A stretch of DNA of 33,947 nucleotides from Jiangella anatolica (GTDB lineage Bacteria; Actinomycetota; Actinomycetes; Jiangellales; Jiangellaceae): positions 1 to 33,947 of the forward strand of contig NZ_POTW01000076.1 of NCBI RefSeq assembly GCF_003236295.1, in the 5' to 3' direction. Shown here one piece after another: positions 16,119-23,167 of this stretch. Position 1 is the first letter of the stretch. The number at the start of each line of letters is the position of its first letter. The notes beneath the pieces are model-generated. The model saw only the letters and a program-made list of their open reading frames with translations, was not told where the DNA came from and did no database searches. The translations under genes and the position numbers were made by a program.

Positions 16119-17141
16119 CTACGCGTCGCTCACGGCGCCGGAGCGCGACCGGGCGATGATGGACGAGGCGGCGAAGTTGACCACCAGCGTCATCAGGAAC
16201 AGCGCGAGGCCGGCGGCCATCAGCGCGGAGAGATGGAAGTCCGACGCCTCGCCGAAGCGGAGCGCGATCAGCGACGACACCGAGCTGGCGCCGCTCTCGA
16301 GAATGCGGGGCTGGATGACGAAGATGGGCGAGATGACCATGTAGACGCCGATGGTCTCGCCGAGTGCCCGGCCCAGGCCGAGCATGGTCCCGCCGATCAT
16401 GCCGCCCTTGCCGTACGGCAGGACGACCGAGCGGATCATCCCCCACTTGGTGGCGCCGAGCGCGTACGCGCCCTCACGCTCACCGGCCGGGGCCTGCGAG
16501 AACACCTCCCGCATCACCGAGCAGGCGATCGGCGTCACCATCATCGCGACGACGATGCCGGCGATGAAGGTGGACGCGGTGTAGACGGTCTCCGTCGCCA
16601 GCGGGTCGCGGGGGTCGGTCCCCTCGACGGACAGGAACGGGATCCACCCGAACCACGTCGAGATCCAGCGCGACAGGCCGAGCACGTTCCACTGCAGGAA
16701 GAACGCGCCCCACAGGCCGTAGACGACGCTCGGCACCGCCGCCATCAGGTCGACCATGCTGATCAGCGTCGGCTTGATCCTCGCCGGCGCGTACTCGGAG
16801 ATGTAGAGCGCGGTACCGATGGCCAGTGGCACCGCGAGGCTGATCGCCACGAGCGCGATCAGGATCGTGCCCACCAGGACCGCGGCGATGCCGAACTCAC
16901 CGGCGTCGGGCTCCCACGACTCGGTCGTCACGAACGACCAGCCGGCCTCCCGCAGCGCCAGCAGAGCGCGATAGGTGAGGAAGACGCCGATCAACGACAT
17001 GATCGCCAGCACGGCGATCCCGCCGCCCCGCGAGACGCCGCGGAAGATGCGGTCACTGCGGCCGGTGGCGGCCCGCAGCGCGCGTGGCGCGTCCTCGGCG
17101 ACCTCACTCGTGGGCTCGACTCGTGTCGTGGTCGTCGACAT
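16119..17141 (-). CDS. pstC: Phosphate ABC transporter permease PstC
   Basis: The 340-residue permease has about six membrane helices. The family landmarks are DLMAAVPSVVYGLWG, the docking loop REGAYALGATKWGMIRSVVLP and LGRALGETIGVYMVI. The start is ATG 17141 (MSTTTTRVEP). A weak SD (GGAG) lies about 11 nt upstream, and longer in-frame starts would read through the promoter region. It is the first gene of the pst operon, with a PHO box about 130 nt upstream. Confidence 0.94.
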   Translation of the reverse strand: MSTTTTRVEPTSEVAEDAPRALRAATGRSDRIFRGVSRGGGIAVLAIMSLIGVFLTYRALLALREAGWSFVTTESWEPDAGEFGIAAVLVGTILIALVAISLAVPLAIGTALYISEYAPARIKPTLISMVDLMAAVPSVVYGLWGAFFLQWNVLGLSRWISTWFGWIPFLSVEGTDPRDPLATETVYTASTFIAGIVVAMMVTPIACSVMREVFSQAPAGEREGAYALGATKWGMIRSVVLPYGKGGMIGGTMLGLGRALGETIGVYMVISPIFVIQPRILESGASSVSSLIALRFGEASDFHLSALMAAGLALFLMTLVVNFAASSIIARSRSGAVSDA

Positions 17142-17208
17142 CAGCCAGAGTTCTCCGTCACTCGCGTCCCCTGCACACGTATGTCCCCATGAGCTGAATG
17201 GAGGTGAT

Positions 17209-17226
17209 TTACATCGCCATGATGCA
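17209..17226 (-). promoter_or_regulatory. 18-nt shared upstream motif, copy A
   Basis: The minus strand reads TGCATCATGGCGATGTAA. It repeats 24 nt from copy B with about 15 of 18 bases alike. It overlaps a perfect 14-bp palindrome (CATGATGCATCATG, 17218-17231). Confidence 0.4.
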
Positions 17227-17232
17227 TCATGC

Positions 17233-17250
17233 TCACATTGCCACGATGCA
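17233..17250 (-). promoter_or_regulatory. 18-nt shared upstream motif, copy B
   Basis: The minus strand reads TGCATCGTGGCAATGTGA, an imperfect CATYG-N3-CRATG dyad. It is shared with 17209-17226 and with the leader of the third PstS-like gene (10379-10396). It lies between the PHO box and pstC. Confidence 0.4.
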
Positions 17251-17268
17251 GGATCCGGGCCAACGAGG

Positions 17269-17290
17269 TGGCGATGAACGCTCGGTGAAC
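17269..17290 (-). promoter_or_regulatory. PHO box (PhoP-binding direct repeats) of the pst operon
   Basis: On the minus strand two 11-nt units stand head to tail: GTTCACCGAGC and GTTCATCGCCA. Direct 11-nt repeats starting GTTCACC are the established PhoP operator of Streptomyces. The box is upstream of and on the same strand as pstC. Phosphate-starvation control through PhoPR is the natural reading. The -10 hexamer could not be fixed. Confidence 0.75.
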
Positions 17291-17295
17291 GGCGA

Positions 17296-17323
17296 CCGCC
17301 GCCCGGCGCGAACCGGGCGGCGG
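17296..17323 (-). terminator. Hairpin terminator after the glycerophosphodiesterase gene
   Basis: Positions 17296-17306 pair perfectly with 17313-17323, an all-G/C 11-bp stem with a 6-nt loop. It starts 17 nt after the stop at 17340 and just before the PHO box. There is no T-tract, as is common in actinomycetes. Confidence 0.65.
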
Positions 17324-17339
17324 CCTCCAAGAGGAGCGA

Positions 17340-18200
17340 TCAGTCGACGACCTGGTCGAGCAGGCGGGGCAGCGAGGTCGCGATGCCGTCGACGCCGAGC
17401 CCGGCGAAGAAGGTCATCCGGTCCGACGTGTCGACGGTGTGCACGACGAGCTCCAGACCGAGCTCGTGCGCCCGGTCGACGAGGGCCTGGTCGGTCCACC
17501 GAGCCTCGACGTCGACGCGGTCGAGCGTCGCCGCGTTCTCGACCAGCGTCTCGTCCGCCGGCCGGAACTCGTGGATCACGCCGACACGGACGCCGGGGAG
17601 CAAGTCGTGGAAGCCGCTCACCACGCCGGAGTCGGTCGACTGCACCAGCAGGTTGCCGTTGCGCTGGACGCAGTTCAGGTACCACGAGTGGTCGAGGAGC
17701 TCCTCGGCGAGATCCTGCTCGATGCCGGGGTGGACGAAGGCGGCCGAGAGGTCGACGACCAGGCCGCGGTAGGCCCCGACCTCGTCGATGACCTGGTCGA
17801 GCGTCGGGACCCGCTGGCCGGCGAGCCGCGGGTCGAACCACGAGCCGGCGTCCAGCTGGCGGATCTCGGCGGCCGTGAAGGTGTCGACGTCCCACGGCGC
17901 GCGGTCCGGGAAGACCTCCTCGACGTTGGTCGTGCGGGCCAGCGACCGGTCCTGCAGCGCGACGAGCACGCCGTCGGCGGTGCGCTGGATCTCGATCTCG
18001 ACGGCGTCGGCGCCTTGGTTGAAGGCACGCCGGATCGCGCGGAGGGTGTTCTCGGGCGCCTCGCCGGAGGCGCCGTGGTGCGCGATGTTGTCCGGCTCGT
18101 CGTGGTATCCACTGGCCTGGGCCGGCGCGACGATTCCCGTCGCGCCGACCGCAGCAAGAGCTGACACCACGAGGGCGCGCTTGAGCAGGGTCTTTGGCAT
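17340..18200 (-). CDS. Secreted glycerophosphodiester phosphodiesterase
   Basis: The 286-residue enzyme hydrolyses glycerophosphodiesters to glycerol-3-phosphate and an alcohol. A Sec signal peptide ends near APAQA-SGYH. The catalytic block IAHHGASGEAPENTLRAI has HHG in place of the common HRG, and DAVEIEIQRTADGVLV supplies the metal-binding acidic residues. GLELVVHTVDTSDRM and VDGIATSLP near the end match the closing part of the GDPD barrel. Family length is normal. It lies upstream of the pst operon on the same strand but behind its own terminator. Scavenging of phosphate from deacylated lipids or teichoic-acid-like polymers fits the context. A PHO box was not seen in its own upstream region. 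Confidence 0.92.
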   Translation of the reverse strand: MPKTLLKRALVVSALAAVGATGIVAPAQASGYHDEPDNIAHHGASGEAPENTLRAIRRAFNQGADAVEIEIQRTADGVLVALQDRSLARTTNVEEVFPDRAPWDVDTFTAAEIRQLDAGSWFDPRLAGQRVPTLDQVIDEVGAYRGLVVDLSAAFVHPGIEQDLAEELLDHSWYLNCVQRNGNLLVQSTDSGVVSGFHDLLPGVRVGVIHEFRPADETLVENAATLDRVDVEARWTDQALVDRAHELGLELVVHTVDTSDRMTFFAGLGVDGIATSLPRLLDQVVD

Positions 18201-18306
18201 CTGACTGCCTTTCGGGCTGGTGCGGCTTGGACAGTCAGAGCCTGTCGATCAACAGTGTCACTCAGGTGTCTATGTCCTGAATTGTCACAAAATAGATCGG
18301 CCCAAT

Positions 18307-20193
18307 CTACTCGAACGGCGCCATGAACTCCGCCGGCGCCAGTGCCCGCCGGCTGATCCGGACGTCGCCGAGGAAGCCGTAGAAGCCCTGGCCGAAGCCG
18401 AGGTCCCAGCCGGTCGCGCCGAGCGTGAACGGCCGGCCGAGGGTGGCGATCCCGTGCGCCGGCTGACTCGGGTTGCGCGCGATCGGCGAGCCCTCGACCC
18501 ACACGACCGTCCGGGCCCCGTCGTTGACGACCGCGACGTGGAACCAGCGGCCGACCGGGAGGGCGTGGCTCCACGACGTCGGCGAGGCGTCCTCGACGTG
18601 CGGGTAGAGGACGTACTGGAGGTAGCGCTCGGGCGAGAGGTTGAGGCTGCAGGTCGGCTCCAGCGGCGAGTAGCCGGCCGTCTTGCCCGCGTCGCCGGCC
18701 CGGCCCTGCCAGCTGAGGATGCCCATCCAGGCGTGGTTGCCCTCGAACGGCTCGGGCAGCTTGACGAACACCTCGATGGTGTAGCCGCCGAGGAACTTCT
18801 CGGAGTTGATCGGCGCCGTCGCGACGGCCTCCAGGATCGCGCCGCGGTTCGGCGACTGGCCGCCGTCGAAGCGGAGGCTGGCGTGGGCCGGCGCGCCGTC
18901 GTGGTGGTCCAGGGAGCGCGTGAGCAGACCCGGCGCCGTCGAGTGCAGCCGGCGCACGACCAGGTCGTTGCCCTTGCGGGTGAGGTCCTGTGCGACGGCG
19001 CCGTCGGCCACCGTCAGGCCGTCCTCGACCCGGCCGCGCAGGCCGAGCGTGTCGAACCGCCAGTACGCGACGGTGTCCCGGCCGACGACGCGGGTCGGCG
19101 GGCGCGACGGCGGCAGCTGCTCCGGCGCGAACCCGGCGAACCGCTCGGCGAAGTCGACCGGCAGGCTGAACCGGTCGACGTCGCCGGTGAGCTCGATGAC
19201 CTCGGCGCCCAGGGGCGGCCGCTCCCCCGCGTCGCGCTGCAGGAACCACGGCGCGAACGTCTCGACGTCGATGGTGTTGCGGACCAGGTCGAACTGGTAG
19301 AGCCGGATCATCCCGGCGCCGCCGTAGTAGCGGTCCTGGTAGTTGGTGATGTGGACGTGCACGTCGTGGCCGGCGTCGTTGGTGAGGACGGTGCGCCCGG
19401 GCGGCCAGTAGTGCCCGCCGAGGGCGAGGACGATCTGGTCCTTGCCGCGAATCAGCCCGTCCCACAGCCGCTGCCCGTTGCCCGACAGCGTCGCCGCGCC
19501 CGCGTCGTCGGCGTAGGCGAGGTCGTGCGTGGTGACGATCGCGGGGAGCTTCGGGTGCGCGTCGACGACGCCGCGGGCCCAGGCCAGGCCCGCGTCGGAG
19601 ACCCGCCAGTCCAGCGCCAGCACCAGCCACTCGCGGCCGGCGGCGGGGACGACGTGGAAGCTGTTGTAGCCGTCGGGCGAGCTGCCGCCGAACGTCGGGC
19701 TGGCGGTGAACCGCGACGGGCCGAACGCGCGCAGGTACGGGGTGTCGCCGCGCTGGTCGTTGCCGCCGGGGATGTCGTGGTTGCCGGCCAGCACGCTGAA
19801 CGGCACGACGCCGTCGATGGCCTCGAACGTCTGGTCCGCGAGGTCGATCTCGTCCTGCGTGCCGTGCTCGGTGACGTCGCCGAGGTGGGTCATGAACGCG
19901 ACGTTGGCGACACCGCGCTGCTCGGTGAGATAGCGGAACGTCGAGGCCAGCGGCTCGGGGTCGGAGCGGTCCTCGTCGAAGAGGTACTGCGTGTCGGGCA
20001 GGACGGCGAGCGCGAACCGCGGGCTGTCCGGGTCGAACCCGGCGGGCGTGGGCGGGACGACGGGAGCGGCGGCGGCCGTGCCGTTCGCGCCGGCGCCGAT
20101 CAGGCCCGGGACGGCGAGCGCGGCCGGTGCGGCGACGGCGCCCTGGAGCAGACGGCGGCGGGCGACGCCGCGGCCGGCGGGGTTGTCAGGCAT
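18307..20193 (-). CDS. Tat-exported metallophosphoesterase with LamG-like domain
   Basis: The 628-residue product has a twin-arginine signal (ARRRLLQGAVAAPAALAVPG). The N-terminal half is a calcineurin-like phosphoesterase with metal-site motifs LPDTQYL, LGDVTEHG, AGNHD, TTHDL and GGHYWP. The last corresponds to GHxH with Trp in place of the final His. The C-terminal half (about 400-628) is a concanavalin/LamG-like beta sandwich, shown by the IEVFVKLPEPF and GRWFHVAVVNDG patterns. It probably acts on an extracellular phosphoester. Tat export suits an enzyme that folds with metal in the cytoplasm. ATG 20193 has GGAGGT 8 nt upstream. It lies 106 nt before the phosphodiesterase gene on the same strand. 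Confidence 0.88.
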   Translation of the reverse strand: MPDNPAGRGVARRRLLQGAVAAPAALAVPGLIGAGANGTAAAAPVVPPTPAGFDPDSPRFALAVLPDTQYLFDEDRSDPEPLASTFRYLTEQRGVANVAFMTHLGDVTEHGTQDEIDLADQTFEAIDGVVPFSVLAGNHDIPGGNDQRGDTPYLRAFGPSRFTASPTFGGSSPDGYNSFHVVPAAGREWLVLALDWRVSDAGLAWARGVVDAHPKLPAIVTTHDLAYADDAGAATLSGNGQRLWDGLIRGKDQIVLALGGHYWPPGRTVLTNDAGHDVHVHITNYQDRYYGGAGMIRLYQFDLVRNTIDVETFAPWFLQRDAGERPPLGAEVIELTGDVDRFSLPVDFAERFAGFAPEQLPPSRPPTRVVGRDTVAYWRFDTLGLRGRVEDGLTVADGAVAQDLTRKGNDLVVRRLHSTAPGLLTRSLDHHDGAPAHASLRFDGGQSPNRGAILEAVATAPINSEKFLGGYTIEVFVKLPEPFEGNHAWMGILSWQGRAGDAGKTAGYSPLEPTCSLNLSPERYLQYVLYPHVEDASPTSWSHALPVGRWFHVAVVNDGARTVVWVEGSPIARNPSQPAHGIATLGRPFTLGATGWDLGFGQGFYGFLGDVRISRRALAPAEFMAPFE

Positions 20194-20302
20194 CTGCGGG
20201 ACCTCCGATGGGGACACGTGATCCCGCATATCGGACCAATCGGAGGTGACCGACCGGCAGCTAGCACATGACCCCGCGCGTTCGCCCGGACGAACGCTGC
20301 CT

Positions 20303-20362
20303 CCCCATGATCATCAATGATCCAACCCCCTATAGGTGGTTGGATCATTGATGATCATGGGG
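20303..20362. repeat. Long palindrome, copy 2 (terminator-like dispersed repeat)
   Basis: Positions 20303-20327 pair perfectly with 20338-20362 (25 bp). After one mismatch three more pairs close on a TATA loop. It begins directly after the stop codon (20363-20365) of the FtsX-type permease gene. The arms are nearly identical to copy 1 at 16-73. The gene on the other side is transcribed away from it, so it would end only the peptide-export operon. Confidence 0.9.
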
Positions 20363-23167
20363 TCAGGCGTCGCGGGTCAGCGTCGACGCGACCGTCATGC
20401 GGCGCAGCGCGGCGGCGGGGACGAGGCTGGCCAGCACCGGGACCGCGGTGCCGCCGGCGATCGTCAGCCCCGCCGCGACCAGCAGCTCCGCGCGCAGCTC
20501 GCCGGCCAGCCCGGCGGCGACGGCCAGCCCGGCGAGGGTGCCGCAGACCGCGCCGGTGCAGCCGATCAGCGCCGCCTCGGCCAGCACGACGCGGCGCACG
20601 CGCCCGTCGCCCCAGCCGACCGCCTGCAGGACGGCGAACTCCGCGCGCCGGTCGCGCATGTTGAGGAAGACGACGTCGGCGACGGCGATGCTGGACAGCA
20701 GGATCGTCACCAGCACGGCGACGTAGTCGATGTCGCGCGCCCTGACGGAGACCGCGTCGCCCAGCACGGACCCGACGACGGCGCCGTTGAAGGCCAGCGT
20801 GATGCCGAGCAGCGCCGTCAGCGCCGCGCAGCCCAGCGCGACCGCCAGCACGCCCAGCCCGGTCCGCCCGGGCGAGCGGACGACGTTGGCGACGGCGAGC
20901 GAGCGCACCCCGCGCACCAGCGGCGAGCGCTGGCCGGGCCGGATCCGCGGCTGCATCGCCCCGGCGATGGACGGCCGCGACGCCCGCCAGGCCGGCCACG
21001 CCGCGGCGACCAGCGCGACGACCACCGCGACCGGCACGGCGACGGCGGCCCGGACCGCCGTCACCTCCAGGCCGGTGACCCAGCCCATCGCGACCGACAG
21101 CAGGGCGCCGACGACCCCGGCGGCGCCGCCGACCAGCAGCACCTCGGCCAGCAGCAGCCGCAGCAGGTGCCCGCGGCTCCAGCCGACCCGGCTCAGCACC
21201 GCCAGCTCGCCCCGCCGCGACCGTGCCGCCGCCGCCGAGACGTTCGCGACGAACAGCGTGCTCACGGCCAGGACCAGCACGAACAGCGCGACGCTCTTGT
21301 GGTCGATGGTCTGCATGACGGCCGCGACGACGCCCTGGCGCATCCAGGTCTCGGCCAGCGCCAGCTGCGGCCGGCCGAACGCGCCGGCCGGCAGCTCGAC
21401 GGTCTGCTGGGTGGCCGCACTGCCCAGGACGATGTCGACGTCGAGACCGGTGCGCAGGCGGATCTGGTCGGCCACCAACCGGACCCGCTCGCGCTCGACC
21501 GCGCTGACGCCGTCGACGCCGGCCACCCGCACCCGGATGGCGCTGATCGGCGCGTCCTGGTCGGCCAGCTCGATGCCCGAGCCGGTGAACGTGTCCAGGT
21601 CGGAGAGCCGCATGAACGCCGTCGGCGGGCCCAGGTGGTAGGCGGCCGGGCTGCCCGACGGCAGCAGCGGCAGCCCGCCGAGCAGCGCCTCGCTCCGGGC
21701 GTCGGCCGCGGGCAGACCGGGCGTGCCGGCGAACCCGGCCGCCTCGAAGTCGGTGGAGTCGAACGTGCCGACGATGCTCAGCTGCGGCAGCATCGCGCCG
21801 CTCTCGGATATCGCCGAGCCCTGGTGCGGGCGCACCTCACGGAACCCGGTGTCGGCGACGATCGGCGGCGTCGGCACGTAGCCCTCAGTGCGGACCGACG
21901 ACTGCCAGACGTCCTGCGGGTTGCCGACCGGACGCGGCTCCAGCACGCCGCCGGCGCCGACGTCGTACGCCGTCGGCTCGGTGGTCCAGAAGCTGTCCAC
22001 CAGGATGCTCACCGGGCGTTCGGTCGCCTCGCGGATGAGCTCCTGGTAGGCCTGGTCGGCGGTGATCGTGTCGGTCGCGACGACCGCCCCGGGCGTGGCC
22101 AGCAGCGCGCCGACCTCGTCGAGACCGAGGCCGGTCGCGAACTCCGCGGCCGCCTCGTCGGGCAGCAGCCGCACGCTCACCTCGGCCTGCGCGTCGACGC
22201 GCGGCTCGGACGCGACGACGACGGGGACCGGCCGGCTGCCGGTGCCGGTCGCGGCGCCGGAGCCGGCCAGCGCCCGCAGCGACGCGGGCACCTCGTCGCC
22301 GGACAGCGCGGCCTCCTGCTCCGGGTCGACCGCGGCCACCAGCACCGGGAACGACCACTCCAGCTCGACGGTGCGCCGCGGCGGCGCCTGCAGGTTGCGG
22401 GTGGCGGGGTCGGCGCCGGGCCGGGTGGTCGCGCAGGTGCTGCTGCGCTCGCGGGCGGCCTGGGCCGGCGAGCCGGCGATCTCGCCGCCGAGGGCGCGGG
22501 CCGGGCAGACCGGCACGGTGGACCCGTCCGGCCGGATCTCGGCGATGCTGTACGGCTCGCCGCTGTCGTCGAGCTGGCCGAGCACGGTCACGGGGTTCGG
22601 GGTGACGTAGGAGAACGACGCGGACGGCTGCTCGATCCGGGTCAGCCCGCGGTCGCTGGTGTGCATGACGTCGGCGACCAGCAGCTCGCGGCCGGCGTCG
22701 GTGCGCGGGCCGGCGTCGATCTCGACCTTGGTCGCGGTCATGATGTAGCCGACCATCGCGACCGGCGCGGCCACCTCGACGCCGCCGAGGGAGCGGATCG
22801 CGTCGTAGTCGGCCATAGAGATGCCGCCGAACTGGCCGGAGAGCTGGTACGGCCGGACCAGCCCGCGGTCGGCCTCGAGCTCGCTGCGGGTGCCCGGCGG
22901 GCGGACGAGGATGTGGTAGTCGCTCTGCGCGGCCACCACTTCGCCGCGCAGCTCCAGCCGCTCCACCTCCGACGCGCCGGTCAGCACGGTGAACACCGAG
23001 GTCGCGGCGACGACGCCGAGGCCGAGCGCGAGCGCGCGGCCCCAATGCGCCCGCAGCTGGGCTCGGACCAGCGGGCCGACGCCCGGCGCGGCGTCGCCGG
23101 GACCGGCGCCGGACCGCCGCCGCAGCCGGGCGAGCAGCCGGCGGACGGCGTCAGCGCGCGGCGGCAT
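20363..23167 (-). CDS. FtsX/MacB-type ABC transporter permease
   Basis: The 934-residue membrane protein has a first helix at about 44-64 and a very large extracellular domain (roughly 65-595) without recognisable motifs. A three-helix FtsX core follows, its first helix in the LFVLVLAVSTLFVANV region. A second copy of the FtsX core closes the protein. This duplicated layout belongs to the permeases that work with LolD/MacB-type ATPases in antimicrobial-peptide export or resistance. The matching ATPase is most likely the gene at 26308-27096. ATG 23167 has GGGAGG and overlaps the exporter gene by 17 nt. It is the last gene of the cysteine-rich peptide operon and is closed by palindrome copy 2. 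Self-protection or lipid/peptide release are possible roles. Confidence 0.88.
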   Translation of the reverse strand: MPPRADAVRRLLARLRRRSGAGPGDAAPGVGPLVRAQLRAHWGRALALGLGVVAATSVFTVLTGASEVERLELRGEVVAAQSDYHILVRPPGTRSELEADRGLVRPYQLSGQFGGISMADYDAIRSLGGVEVAAPVAMVGYIMTATKVEIDAGPRTDAGRELLVADVMHTSDRGLTRIEQPSASFSYVTPNPVTVLGQLDDSGEPYSIAEIRPDGSTVPVCPARALGGEIAGSPAQAARERSSTCATTRPGADPATRNLQAPPRRTVELEWSFPVLVAAVDPEQEAALSGDEVPASLRALAGSGAATGTGSRPVPVVVASEPRVDAQAEVSVRLLPDEAAAEFATGLGLDEVGALLATPGAVVATDTITADQAYQELIREATERPVSILVDSFWTTEPTAYDVGAGGVLEPRPVGNPQDVWQSSVRTEGYVPTPPIVADTGFREVRPHQGSAISESGAMLPQLSIVGTFDSTDFEAAGFAGTPGLPAADARSEALLGGLPLLPSGSPAAYHLGPPTAFMRLSDLDTFTGSGIELADQDAPISAIRVRVAGVDGVSAVERERVRLVADQIRLRTGLDVDIVLGSAATQQTVELPAGAFGRPQLALAETWMRQGVVAAVMQTIDHKSVALFVLVLAVSTLFVANVSAAAARSRRGELAVLSRVGWSRGHLLRLLLAEVLLVGGAAGVVGALLSVAMGWVTGLEVTAVRAAVAVPVAVVVALVAAAWPAWRASRPSIAGAMQPRIRPGQRSPLVRGVRSLAVANVVRSPGRTGLGVLAVALGCAALTALLGITLAFNGAVVGSVLGDAVSVRARDIDYVAVLVTILLSSIAVADVVFLNMRDRRAEFAVLQAVGWGDGRVRRVVLAEAALIGCTGAVCGTLAGLAVAAGLAGELRAELLVAAGLTIAGGTAVPVLASLVPAAALRRMTVASTLTRDA

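Noticed and set aside
17209-17250. GlnR or other nitrogen-regulator box in the pstC leader
   Set aside because: The repeats lack the GTnAC / GAAAC half-site pattern. No known operator consensus fits them.
20278-20297. GCGTTCG / CGAACGC inverted repeat upstream of the metallophosphoesterase as a PHO box
   Set aside because: It is an inverted repeat, not the direct GTTCACC repeats that PhoP binds, and could equally be a small hairpin.
16-20362. A 20-kb composite transposon bounded by the two inverted palindromes
   Set aside because: No transposase, target duplication or other element-end feature lies at either palindrome. Both positions are explained by gene ends.
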